Source: Chromatiaceae bacterium (GTDB lineage: Bacteria > Pseudomonadota > Gammaproteobacteria > Chromatiales > Chromatiaceae). From it: a stretch of DNA of 64,000 nt. Of the stretch, positions 8,700 through 17,102 are shown in pieces. The first letter of the stretch is position 1. Each line of letters begins with the position of its first letter. The stretch is from NCBI GenBank assembly GCA_024235175.1, contig JACKMX010000004.1, positions 310,001-374,000 on the forward strand, given 5' to 3'. A program made the position numbers and the translations under genes. The notes beneath the pieces are model-generated. The model was not told where the DNA came from, made no database searches, and worked only from the letters and a program-made list of their open reading frames with translations.

Positions 8700-8953
8700 C
8701 AGGATAAGACCATCGAGTGGTTCGGACAACTGTTTCGCCAGATCTCATTCGAGGAGATCGGCGTCTCCACCATCCAGTCCCGACCGGTGGCGGACTTGGT
8801 CGACACGCAGCGGGAACGGAGCGAGCACGGGCCTCGGTCTTCGTGGCCGACCACAGGGTCCAGATCTCGATCAACCAGGACGTCGTGGAAGCGGACTCGC
8901 CGATCCAGGACGGCGACGAAGTCGCGTTCTTTCCGCCGGTAACGGGCGGCTGA
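8700..8953 (+). pseudogene. Fused remnants of moaB and moaD
   Basis: In one frame 8700-8800 encodes DKTIEWFGQLFRQISFEEIG followed by VSTIQSRPVADL, the conserved end of MoaB. In another frame the DNA from about 8800 to 8953 encodes VQISINQDVVEADSPIQDGD and EVAFFPPVTGG, the C-terminal half of MoaD with its functional Gly-Gly end. Neither has its N-terminal part. The two look joined by a deletion, leaving a scar of a former molybdopterin-synthesis cluster next to moaA. Confidence 0.72.
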
Positions 8954-9047
8954 GGAATTGCTCCGACCGGGGATCTGGGTGCTTCGGCCAGTAAGCGGCA
9001 GAGACCAGGTACAAGCGCTCCCGGCATCCCGCCGCGAATTGCCGGCA

Positions 9048-9262
9048 TTACAAAGCGTAATCGCCATCGTAGGGTTCCCCGCCCTTCACCATCGGCAGGG
9101 TCAGAAAAAGCTGCACCTGCCCAGCCCCCGGGGGAGTGACTCAAGGTGTAGTGGCGGTGCGGATGATACCGGCCCCCAACACCACCAGGTTTTCGTCCTC
9201 TATGTGCCCAGAGACCCAGTCGGCGTCCACCAAAAAGCAGGGTGCGGCGCTGGCGTACAGCG
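9048..9262 (-). pseudogene. Internally deleted rhodanese remnant
   Basis: The minus strand encodes CFLVDADWVSGHIEDENLVV, then after a one-base shift RYHPHRHYTLSHSPG, then directly LTLPMVKGGEPYDGDYAL and a stop. These are the first and last parts of the exported rhodanese encoded at 19521-20435 (GFLVDADWLAEHIEDESLVV, RYHPHRYYTVGHIPG, LTLPVVEGGKPYSGDYEL). About 200 residues of the middle, including the active-site Cys, are missing. Confidence 0.75.
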
Positions 9263-9369
9263 GACGCGGTCGATTCTGTAGATGCCATTGACATAATTAG
9301 GATGCCACCATCGGCGAAACGGAACAGGCGCCTGACACAGACCCCTGTTCCCTTCAATCCCCTACCGGA

Positions 9370-10608
9370 TCAGTTCAGGCTGCCGTGATGTCCGTTGATG
9401 TCTTCTTCCGCGGGCAGATCGGCATACATGTCGGCTTGTTTTTTCAGCGAGCCGTCCGCTGCCGCCTTGAAGACCGAGACACCAGGCGGGATACCCTTTT
9501 TCGCGTTACCCTCGGTGGCTGCGTACATGCGGTCCCTGGTTTTGTTCCACTGCAGCATGTGGACCACGGTCGGGGTGGCGTCTGACATGGACAGAACCTT
9601 CAGGTCCGGCACCGAGATGTGATAGATGCGCGAGGTGCCGTCCTCGAAGCCGATGGGAAAATAGAGGCTCTCACCGGAAGGATGCCACATAGGATGGCGG
9701 ATCTTATTGATGCCGATGCCCGGCTCATTCGCCTTGAAATGGCCCACCACCTCGTCCGTCCGGTCGTCGATCAACACCAGCTCGGGCACCTGCTTGGAGG
9801 CCACGATCAGCAGGTGGTTGCCGTTGGCCGGCTCCTCGAGAAAATGCGGGTTCTCATAGTCCACGTCCACGGTCTTGATCACCTCGCCCTTGGCCGCGTC
9901 GATCACCGACACCGAGCGGTGGCCCTTGGCGATATTACCGACGTAGACCTTGACGTTGGTGTAGGCGGCGGCGTGGGGCGCCTTGCCGACCTTGATCGTC
10001 TTGAGCGGCTTGAAGGTCTTGAGGTCGAACTGGGTCACCGTGGTGCCCGGCCGCTCCACCTCTACTGGCCCCGGCCCCTCGCCGATGACATACATCAAGC
10101 CCAGGTCCCAGACCGGCACCATGCCGAAGGGAAAGTCGGCCACGTTTTCCGCGCGGCGGCTCACCACCAGGTTGCGGGCGTCGATCTCCACCACCGCGTC
10201 GTCATCCAGCTCGGTGACATAGAGGTAGTTGCCGTCCGGGCTCCAGTAATACTGGTGTCCCTGTCCCTTCTGGGAATTGGCCGAACCGGTGACGATCTGT
10301 TTGATGAACTTTCCGTCCTTTGCATCGAAAACCGACAGGGTGTTGCCCCCGTGGTTGATCGAGAAAATGAAATCGCCCTGGGGATCGGGGACCATGTGGG
10401 CCGGCTTGGTGCCCGGTGGTCCGGCGACCAGGGTCGTCATGGACTCCAGGGTGGGAATGGCGGTGATGGTCTGGCCGTTCTTGCCCCAGTTGGGCACGTA
10501 GTAGTAGGACTGGTTGGGTCCGCCGATAGTGTAGTTGCTGGCCAGGGCGGGGGCGAGAGCCCCGGCGGCGAGCAGGGCGGTGGCAATGTGAATGTGTCGT
10601 ATTTTCAT
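9370..10608 (-). CDS. Periplasmic YVTN/beta-propeller protein
   Basis: A 412-residue protein with a Sec signal (IRHIHIATALLAAGALAPA then LASNYTIGG). The body shows repeated beta-propeller blades: DPQGDFIFSINHGGNTLSVF, YYWSPDGNYLYVTELDDDAV, VKVYVGNIAKGHRSVSVI, HPMWHPSGESLYFPIGFEDG. The start at 10608 follows GGAGGAGATACTTC; the long upstream extension to 10908 has no ribosome site. Such proteins often act with periplasmic redox or metal proteins, but no catalytic residue can be named. It is third in an operon after rhodanese and a YedE permease. Confidence 0.85.
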   Translation of the reverse strand: MKIRHIHIATALLAAGALAPALASNYTIGGPNQSYYYVPNWGKNGQTITAIPTLESMTTLVAGPPGTKPAHMVPDPQGDFIFSINHGGNTLSVFDAKDGKFIKQIVTGSANSQKGQGHQYYWSPDGNYLYVTELDDDAVVEIDARNLVVSRRAENVADFPFGMVPVWDLGLMYVIGEGPGPVEVERPGTTVTQFDLKTFKPLKTIKVGKAPHAAAYTNVKVYVGNIAKGHRSVSVIDAAKGEVIKTVDVDYENPHFLEEPANGNHLLIVASKQVPELVLIDDRTDEVVGHFKANEPGIGINKIRHPMWHPSGESLYFPIGFEDGTSRIYHISVPDLKVLSMSDATPTVVHMLQWNKTRDRMYAATEGNAKKGIPPGVSVFKAAADGSLKKQADMYADLPAEEDINGHHGSLN

Positions 10609-10688
10609 ATGAAGTATCTCCTCCGGTTGTTGTTGGTGATACTGCGGGAAACAGCCATCCCTGGCCGGTATCTCTCCTAATGCCGGGC

Positions 10689-12143
10689 TCAGCCAACGGG
10701 CTCGACCATCGGCTCGGCGCCAGCGCGAGGCCGGTCGCGCGCAGTTTGGTACACGATCTCGTCGGTGTTGCGGTAGAGGATCTCCCTGAGCTTCAGGCCC
10801 AGGAAGGAGCGGGCCGCCTGGAAGGACATGACCAGTAGACCGATCATGGCCAGGCTGTAGGCCACGGCCCAGATCGCCTCGCTGCCGCCCAGGGTGTAAG
10901 CTGCCCACTCGGGGATGGTAAGGAAATCGGTCAGGCCCTCGCCGAAGACAACGGCGTCTATTTCCTGCTTAAACAGCGTGTAAGGCAGGTAGCCAATGTA
11001 GAAACCCGGTAGGGCCACCAAGGCTGTGGAATAGCCAAGTCCCAGGCGAGCATAGGTACGCACCTCACACCCGATCATGAACACTGCGCCCATGGCCAGC
11101 AGGGGACCGCCGAGGATATGCCCCCAGTACAGCCCTGCGTTACCCGCGGCATTCGGAATGGTGCCATAGCCCAGCAGCCACCAGGCCAGGATGAACAGGT
11201 TGAACATGACGATGGCGACCATGAAGCCCTGCAGAGGCAGCATGCCCCGGAACATGTAATAGGTGCACTGGGGCACCCCGCCCTTGCGGTAGAACTCCTC
11301 CTTGGTGAAGGTCGCCTCCGGAGCCATGACCGAGCACTCGGTGCCGAAGCCGGTCTTGGCGATGCCGTAACCCAGCAGCAGGCCCGGGACGGCCATCCAG
11401 ATTACCTCGGCCCAGCCGATGTGGTTCACCGCGCCGGAGATCCACCCGGTTACGCCGTAATAGGCCGGCAGCGCGAAGATTGTGATGATCAGAAAGGCGT
11501 TCAACGCCCAGCGCATGGGACTGAGCCAGGGATTGTATTTGGGGTCGTAGCCGGGTTGCGGATTGAGCGGATTGCCCAGGTGGCTGCGCACCGTCTCCCG
11601 GGTTTCCTGGTGCTTGAAGTAGCCACCCAGACCCATCTTCATGGCGATCAGAAAGGCGATGAAGGCGAAGGGGATGCCCGAGAGCAGCACCACCCAGGAG
11701 GCGATGCTCATGGACGGGATGCCGCCGATGAAGTGGTGCGTGGTGCAGCCGGCGGCCAGGCGGGTACCGAAGGAGAAGAAGAGGCCGCCGATAAAGGCGA
11801 GCAGCAGCATCTTCCACTCGTAGCGAACCCAGCCACGGGACTCCCGCTCGTTGATGGCAACCAAACGGGCTCCGAGCACAGCAGCCAGGATGGTCCAGTG
11901 AACGCCGGGCTCGTAGACCCGGGACACCCAGTCGATGCCGAACAGATGCTCCTCGCTGACCGCGAACATCTGGGCCAGGCCCGTGGTCACCACGATGAAC
12001 ATGTCGGTATGGTAGTAAAAGATGATCTCGGCCAGGCCCACCAGGACCCCGCCGAGCCAGAATGGCCACTGATGCCGGAACAGGCGTCGGGTCAGGCTTT
12101 CCCCGCCGACGTCGTCAACGGACACTGTCGTTGCTTGAGACAT
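10689..12143 (-). CDS. YeeE/YedE-family membrane permease (sulfur/selenium type)
   Basis: A 484-residue polytopic inner-membrane protein. It carries the conserved Cys-containing helix motifs of the family: LAAGCTTHHFIGGIPSMSIA, KTGFGTECSVMAPE and GCEVRTYARLGLGY. A studied relative (YeeE/TsuA) imports thiosulfate through such Cys residues; others (YedE) are linked to selenium metabolism. It sits between an exported rhodanese and a beta-propeller protein behind a sigma-54 promoter, suggesting uptake of a sulfane-sulfur or selenium compound. The substrate is inference. Confidence 0.9.
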   Translation of the reverse strand: MSQATTVSVDDVGGESLTRRLFRHQWPFWLGGVLVGLAEIIFYYHTDMFIVVTTGLAQMFAVSEEHLFGIDWVSRVYEPGVHWTILAAVLGARLVAINERESRGWVRYEWKMLLLAFIGGLFFSFGTRLAAGCTTHHFIGGIPSMSIASWVVLLSGIPFAFIAFLIAMKMGLGGYFKHQETRETVRSHLGNPLNPQPGYDPKYNPWLSPMRWALNAFLIITIFALPAYYGVTGWISGAVNHIGWAEVIWMAVPGLLLGYGIAKTGFGTECSVMAPEATFTKEEFYRKGGVPQCTYYMFRGMLPLQGFMVAIVMFNLFILAWWLLGYGTIPNAAGNAGLYWGHILGGPLLAMGAVFMIGCEVRTYARLGLGYSTALVALPGFYIGYLPYTLFKQEIDAVVFGEGLTDFLTIPEWAAYTLGGSEAIWAVAYSLAMIGLLVMSFQAARSFLGLKLREILYRNTDEIVYQTARDRPRAGAEPMVEPVG

Positions 12144-12191
12144 TGAATTACTCCTTGAGAGTATGCAGACGTGGGCGGCAATGCACGCCGC

Positions 12192-12214
12192 GCCCCGCCC
12201 GCTTCGGGCGGGGC
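12192..12214. terminator. Strong GC hairpin between rhodanese and yedE genes
   Basis: GCCCCGCCCG, a 3-base loop CTT, and CGGGCGGGGC make a perfect 10-bp stem. There is no clear U-run on the minus strand, so it may set relative expression or protect mRNA ends rather than end transcription. Confidence 0.6.
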
Positions 12215-12224
12215 ATCTGTCACG

Positions 12225-13223
12225 CTATTCGACGACGAAGGCGCTGACCGGGCGCGAAGCATCCTTCGCCCACTCCTCCATGGACCCGTCATAGACCCGG
12301 GCCTGTTTGTTACCCAGGAGCTCCGAGTTGGCGAACCAAGTGAGCGTCGCGATATGGCCGGTGTTGCAATGGGTGATGAGAGGCTTGCCGTTATCGACGC
12401 CCAGGGCGGCCGCTACCTGCTTCAGCTGATCCACGGGATAGAAGGTCGCCCCCGCGGGGCCGCCGCCGACCAGGACATCGAAGGGCAGGCTCTTGGCGCC
12501 CGGGATATGACCGGCCTTGGCAACCACGCCCTTCTTGAGCTTGAGGCCCAGGTAGAAATCCGTCGGCAGGCCGTCCACAATCTGCCCGCCGTCGGCCACG
12601 GCCTTTTGCACGTCGCCCAGGGTGGCGATCAGTTCCCGCCGCTCCGCGGTCGCCTTCCAGTCGCCCTCTTTGGGGCGGGTGCGGCCGTATTCGACCTTGC
12701 GCTTTTCCGCGGCCCACTTCGCCATGCCGCCGTCGAGCAGGGCGACGTTGTCATGGCCGAAATACTTGAGGGTCCAGTACAGACGGGTGGCGAAGCCGAC
12801 GTTCGGGGCACCCTCGCCCAGGTGGGAGATGACCACGGCGCTGTCTTGGTTGACGCCGCTGTCGCGCATCAGCTTCTCGAAATCGGCCTTGGCCGGGAGC
12901 TGGTCGTGCAGCTCCCCCTTTTTCGTGATGGCGTACTCGCCCCAGGGCGCCAGGGCCGAGTCGGGGATATGGCCGGAGACGGAGCCGCCGCCCCCTTTCG
13001 CCCCGCAGGCCTGTACGCCAGCCACCTCGCCGCTGCCGCTCTTGCGGATGAAGCTTTGGGTGTCCTTGCGGGCATCCAGAACCACCACATCTTTGAGGTT
13101 CTTGGACAACCACTCAGTATCCACCAGCGGGCCGGGAACCTGGGTGGCCTGGGCATGGGCTGCCACTGCCAGGAAACATAGAAAAATTACGCGCCGGAGA
13201 GCGCGAACAGGATGTTTATACAT
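12225..13223 (-). CDS. Exported two-domain rhodanese (sulfurtransferase)
   Basis: A 332-residue protein with an N-terminal signal (RRVIFLCFLAVAAHAQA). Two rhodanese domains follow: the first with PGPLVDTEWLSKNLKDVVVL, the second ending with the active-site loop PLITHCNTGHIATLTWF. The Cys in CNTGH would carry the persulfide. It is first in an operon with a YedE permease and a beta-propeller, so a role in periplasmic sulfane-sulfur or selenium chemistry is likely. It differs in active-site loop from the rhodaneses at 19521 and 50067. Confidence 0.9.
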   Translation of the reverse strand: MYKHPVRALRRVIFLCFLAVAAHAQATQVPGPLVDTEWLSKNLKDVVVLDARKDTQSFIRKSGSGEVAGVQACGAKGGGGSVSGHIPDSALAPWGEYAITKKGELHDQLPAKADFEKLMRDSGVNQDSAVVISHLGEGAPNVGFATRLYWTLKYFGHDNVALLDGGMAKWAAEKRKVEYGRTRPKEGDWKATAERRELIATLGDVQKAVADGGQIVDGLPTDFYLGLKLKKGVVAKAGHIPGAKSLPFDVLVGGGPAGATFYPVDQLKQVAAALGVDNGKPLITHCNTGHIATLTWFANSELLGNKQARVYDGSMEEWAKDASRPVSAFVVE

Positions 13224-13320
13224 GACACTCCTCCATCGGGTGTTGTTAATTATCGCTCCGGACTGTCGCCGGAATTCTTCTATTCCATCGCGAACCGGAT
13301 GAAACAGCTAATCAATAAAG

Positions 13321-13334
13321 GCAAGAGTCGTGCC
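13321..13334 (-). promoter_or_regulatory. Sigma-54 promoter of the rhodanese-yedE-propeller operon
   Basis: The minus strand reads GGCACGACTCTTGC, matching the -24/-12 consensus (GGCACG, four bases, TTGC) with exact spacing. It lies about 100 bp upstream of the rhodanese start and 110 bp beyond the stop of a sigma-54 activator gene. Confidence 0.82.
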
Positions 13335-13387
13335 GTACGGTAAGTGTTTGAAAAACTGGGAATAGGCTAGATTAGGGAGAGGGCATT

Positions 13388-13408
13388 ACCCTGGCAAAAA
13401 TCCAGGGT
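13388..13408. promoter_or_regulatory. Perfect palindrome ACCCTGG-N7-CCAGGGT, probable activator site
   Basis: Arms at 13388-13394 and 13402-13408, 54 bp or more upstream of the sigma-54 promoter at 13321. This is the usual place for an enhancer. The adjacent gene encodes a sigma-54 activator, the obvious candidate to bind it. It differs from the GTTAC palindromes of the other operons. Confidence 0.6.
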
Positions 13409-13444
13409 ACGGTATTTTGCAATGGGAGCAGAACAAGAGTGGGG

Positions 13445-14794
13445 TCAGTCCTTCAGCTTGCGATAAAGCGTGGTCACGTCGATGCCGAGCCGACGAGCCG
13501 CCGCGCTCTTGTTGCCGTCACAGCGGGTCAGGATTTGTTCGATCCAGATACGCTCCACCTGGGCCAGGGTAGCGTCCTCGGGAAAGAGGAAAGCACCCGC
13601 GGCGGGGGCCGGACCGGGACGCAGTTCCAAGGGCAGCTGTGCCTCGCCCACCTGCTCGTCGGGTGCCAGTATAACGGCCCGCTGCACCAGGTTTTCCAGT
13701 TCCCGGATATTGCCAGGCCAATAATAGGCGCGCAGACTTTCCAGGGCGTCGGAGGTGAAGTTCCGGGCGGGACGCTCCAGCTCCCGGGCGAAACGCGCCA
13801 GCATCTGCTCGGCCAGGGGCACGATATCCTCACAGCGCTCGCGCAGGGGAGGCAAAGTTATGGGGAAGACGTTGATGCGAAAAAAAAGGTCCTGACGGAA
13901 CTCACCCCGCTCAACCAGAGGCGTCAGGGGCTGGTTACTGGCGAACACCAAACGCACATCCACCGGCACCGGCCGGGTGCCCCCCACCCGAAGCAAGGTT
14001 CGCTCCTGAATGAACTGCAACAGGCGGGCCTGGACTTTGCGTCCAGCACTGTTGATCTCGTCCAGCAGTAGAGTGCCGCCGTCCGCCAGCTCCAACAGCC
14101 CACGCTTACGACTCGTAGCACTGGTGAAGGCTCCCGGTTCGTGGCCGAACAGCTCACTCTCGGCCAGGCCCGGGTTGATAGCAGCACAGCTCAAATTGAA
14201 GAAAGGGGCCTTACGTCGCGAGCTGAGGCGGTGGATCAGCCGGGCGCTGACGCTCTTGCCGGTACCGGTCTCCCCCTCCAGCAACACCGGCACATCCAGA
14301 GGTGCCACTTGCTCGATCAATGCCCTCGCCGCGCTGGATGCCGGTGATTGTGCTATGGGCTCGACGGCGTCCTCTTCTAGGTGGCTCACCTGGGCGCTCA
14401 AGGTTTCGGTACGCGCACGGTGCTCCAGCAGGCGATGCAGCCGGTCCAGCAGGGTTTCCAGTTCCAAGGTATCGAATGGTTTGGTGATCAGGTCGAACAG
14501 GCCGCCGCGAAAGGCGTCCACTGCCACCTTTAGGGTGGCGTGACCGGTGATCAGCACCACAGGTAAATCCGGCTGCCGATGCCGTGCCATGCTCAACAGG
14601 GCTAACCCATCTGGCGGCGGCAGCCGCAGGTCTGTGAGCAGAGCGTCGGCCTCGCCCCGCTCCAGGATGGCCTGGGCCTCCCCACCGTCCCTAGCGATCA
14701 GCGGATCGAATCCCCTGCCTCCGGCTATCTCGGCCAGCAGGTCCGCCATGCGCCGGTCATCCTCGGCGATGAGTGCGGTATAAGACCGGCTCAT
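13445..14794 (-). CDS. Sigma-54-dependent response regulator (set 1)
   Basis: A 449-residue NtrC-type activator. The receiver domain holds the phosphoacceptor in ADALLTDLRLPPPDG. The AAA+ domain has Walker A GETGTGKSVSARLIHR and GGTLLLDEINS for Walker B. The sigma-54 contact loop reads GAFTSA instead of the canonical GAFTGA. The C-terminal Fis-type helix-turn-helix is KSAAARRLGIDVTTLYRKLK, unlike the ISRKTLW helix of regulators 2 and 3. Its start overlaps the kinase stop by 4 bp. Confidence 0.95.
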   Translation of the reverse strand: MSRSYTALIAEDDRRMADLLAEIAGGRGFDPLIARDGGEAQAILERGEADALLTDLRLPPPDGLALLSMARHRQPDLPVVLITGHATLKVAVDAFRGGLFDLITKPFDTLELETLLDRLHRLLEHRARTETLSAQVSHLEEDAVEPIAQSPASSAARALIEQVAPLDVPVLLEGETGTGKSVSARLIHRLSSRRKAPFFNLSCAAINPGLAESELFGHEPGAFTSATSRKRGLLELADGGTLLLDEINSAGRKVQARLLQFIQERTLLRVGGTRPVPVDVRLVFASNQPLTPLVERGEFRQDLFFRINVFPITLPPLRERCEDIVPLAEQMLARFARELERPARNFTSDALESLRAYYWPGNIRELENLVQRAVILAPDEQVGEAQLPLELRPGPAPAAGAFLFPEDATLAQVERIWIEQILTRCDGNKSAAARRLGIDVTTLYRKLKD

Positions 14795-16176
14795 CGGGAC
14801 TCCTCACCGGGCGCCTTGCGCCAGGTGATATGGAAGCGGGAGCCCTGGGGGCTGGTGTCAAGCAGCTCGATGTCGGCACCCACGGAGTTGAGCAGGGTCT
14901 TACAGATGTGCAGCCCCAACCCGGTGCCCTTGCCCGGCGGCTTGCTGGAGACGAATGGCTCGAACAGCCGCGGACGGATCGCCTCCGGGACCCCGCTGCC
15001 ATCATCCACCAGGGTGAGGTGTACCTCGGTCCCGGTTTCTTCGATAAGGATACCGAGCGACCTCGCACCCGCATCCGCGGCATTGGTCATCAGGTTGAAC
15101 ATGACCTGCTCAACACATGTGGGATCAGCCCAAACAGGTTTGCCTGTCGTCCCCTGTACCTGGATGTCGTCGATCCCGCGGTCCCGCAACACCGGCCCCA
15201 TGAGCCGCACCACGGCCTCCACCTTCTCCATCAAGTCCAGACTACCTGGATTGGCCTCGGGAGGCCGCACCGAATCCAGCAGGTTGCGTACAATGCCCGA
15301 ACAGACTTGGGCCTGCTCCTCAATCACCGCTAGCCGCTCCCGCAGGTGGCTGTCGTCTGTGCCGCGCATGGCCTGGTGTGTGTAGCCGATGATGTTTCCC
15401 AGGGGCGTGTTTAGACCATGGGCCAGACCAGCGGCCATCTGGCCCACGCTAGCGAGCCGCTGGTCCCGGCACAAACGCTCGGTGGCTGATCTAGCCAGGC
15501 GTTGCGCCTCTTCCCGTTGCCGGCCTGTGTCCTCTATTTGGGAACAGAGACGGCCGAAAGTACGGGCGATTCTGACCAGTTCTTCCGGCATCCGGCCCAA
15601 GGGCAAGTCCGGGTGGTTCTCCCGTCCGCTCACCCTGGCGGCAATCGCCTGCACAGGAAGAATCAACCGGCGCTCCAGTGTGTGGCGCAACCACAAATAA
15701 AGCAGGGCCACCGCCACCACCAAGCCCGCCAACCCAAAAAGAGAGATGCGCCACACCGCCTCGCGCACCGGTATGGCGTCGTAGCTCACGGTGACCTCAC
15801 CCAACGGATTGTCACCCAAGCGTACAGGCCAGCGGACCAATACATGGTTCCCCTCCTCACGGGGTGGAGGAAGCTCGCCAGCCTCACCCAGTACCTCCCC
15901 GTCGAATCGGCGCACCTGCAGGTAGCGCACTCCCGACTGATTCGAAAGGTCACGCAGATAACGTTCCAGGGTACCGTAGTCGTATACCAACAGGGCGTCG
16001 AGGCTGACGGTGGCCAACTGCCTGGCCAGAGCCTCGGCCTTATCGTGAAACGCCTGCTCCAGAAGCCGGCCGACCCCTTGTGTTGCCAGAACTCCCAGTA
16101 ACAGCCCGAGGGCCAGCAGGCCACCGCCAATGTGCAAGCTGAGCATGGATGAGAGGGTATGTGGTCGATTTACCAA
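14791..16176 (-). CDS. Membrane sensor histidine kinase (set 1)
   Basis: A 461-residue kinase. There is a first membrane helix near residues 10-35, a periplasmic segment, a second helix (ISLFGLAGLVVAVALLYLWL), then a HAMP-like stretch. The phosphoacceptor box is GQMAAGLAHGLNTPLGNI, with Gly after His where Glu is usual. The ATP-binding domain shows VMFNLMTNAADAG, LVDDGSGVPEAI and GKGTGLGLHICK. It overlaps both neighbours: the binding-protein stop by 7 bp and the regulator start by 4 bp. Confidence 0.95.
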   Translation of the reverse strand: MVNRPHTLSSMLSLHIGGGLLALGLLLGVLATQGVGRLLEQAFHDKAEALARQLATVSLDALLVYDYGTLERYLRDLSNQSGVRYLQVRRFDGEVLGEAGELPPPREEGNHVLVRWPVRLGDNPLGEVTVSYDAIPVREAVWRISLFGLAGLVVAVALLYLWLRHTLERRLILPVQAIAARVSGRENHPDLPLGRMPEELVRIARTFGRLCSQIEDTGRQREEAQRLARSATERLCRDQRLASVGQMAAGLAHGLNTPLGNIIGYTHQAMRGTDDSHLRERLAVIEEQAQVCSGIVRNLLDSVRPPEANPGSLDLMEKVEAVVRLMGPVLRDRGIDDIQVQGTTGKPVWADPTCVEQVMFNLMTNAADAGARSLGILIEETGTEVHLTLVDDGSGVPEAIRPRLFEPFVSSKPPGKGTGLGLHICKTLLNSVGADIELLDTSPQGSRFHITWRKAPGEESR

Positions 16177-17102
16177 AGTGATGCCTCCAGTGGGCGGGCC
16201 GACTCAAAGGCCTGAACAATACTTCGTGCAAGGTCGAAGCGGGAATCGTCCACAGGGCCGAAGCCCACATCCGGACCAAGGGCGGCGAAGGCAGAGGCTG
16301 CTTCAGGCGCCGGTTCGACCAGGGCGGACCGCACGGCTTCGGCCAGAGCCGGGGCTAGTCCCGGTCGTGCCACTATTACGTGGGGGGGCAACAGGGGTGT
16401 CTCGGCGACGATCCGCAGTCCGCGGTCCAGGTAGATCTCGGCCACCTCCTTACGTAAGCCACCGGCATCAAAATCCCCGTGGGCCACCGCCAGGGCCGCC
16501 CGTTCATGCCGACCCAGATAGGCGTAATCCTTCAGGTCGGCAAGAGTCAAACCCGCCTGCCAAAGCAGGGCCCGTGGAGTGAAGTGGCTACCGAACGAGC
16601 GTGGGTCACCTAACGCCAGGGTGCGGCCGCGCAGGTCGGACAGGGCATGAATGGGGCTGCTGTCCAGGGTCACGATCACGCTACGGAAGCCCGCCTCACC
16701 CTTCTGTGTCTCACCGGCCAAAATAGGCAGATCATATGCTGTGGTGTCATTCAAATAATGATCGTGGGCTCGCAGGTAAGGGGTCGGGCCCATGTAGGCG
16801 AAATCCACTTGACCGTGACTGATACGGCGGATCTGGTCACCGTAGGAATGGGCTAGGTAAAGGTCCACTGGCCGCCCGAGCTGCTTGCCGAGATAGTCGC
16901 ACAAGGGCCGGAAGCGGCTCTCGATCCGGCTGGGTGTGTCGTAGGGGTGGACTGCGAACAGCAAGGCCTTTTCAGCGGGCGACGCCCCACCCTGCATTAC
17001 CGCTTCAGGCGGCGCGGGCGAGTCCCCGCAGGCTCCGAGGGCGAGCGTCAGTGCCAGTGCCTCTAGCCAGCGCTCAAGGCGTTTCTTCACAGGGTGCTTC
17101 AT
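16170..17102 (-). CDS. PhnD-like periplasmic binding lipoprotein (set 1 sensor)
   Basis: A 310-residue solute-binding protein with a lipoprotein signal (LALTLALGACGDS). The body matches the PhnD/TtrS-type sensor fold: SRFRPLCDYLGKQLGRPVDL, RRISHGQVDFAYMGPTPYLR, then a second lobe with RTLALGDPRSFGSHFTP. Proteins of this family paired with kinases detect oxyanions, as in TtrS for tetrathionate and AioX/ArxX for arsenite. At the binding-loop position where sets 2 and 3 have Cys (WVC, WMC) this one has FAYMG, so it probably senses a different ligand. Confidence 0.9.
   Translation of the reverse strand: MKHPVKKRLERWLEALALTLALGACGDSPAPPEAVMQGGASPAEKALLFAVHPYDTPSRIESRFRPLCDYLGKQLGRPVDLYLAHSYGDQIRRISHGQVDFAYMGPTPYLRAHDHYLNDTTAYDLPILAGETQKGEAGFRSVIVTLDSSPIHALSDLRGRTLALGDPRSFGSHFTPRALLWQAGLTLADLKDYAYLGRHERAALAVAHGDFDAGGLRKEVAEIYLDRGLRIVAETPLLPPHVIVARPGLAPALAEAVRSALVEPAPEAASAFAALGPDVGFGPVDDSRFDLARSIVQAFESARPLEASLW

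Noticed and set aside
10609..10908. 100-residue N-terminal extension of the beta-propeller gene
   Set aside because: It overlaps YedE, is rich in Arg/Pro/Gly as shadow frames are, and the ATG at 10608 has GGAGGAG and a signal peptide.
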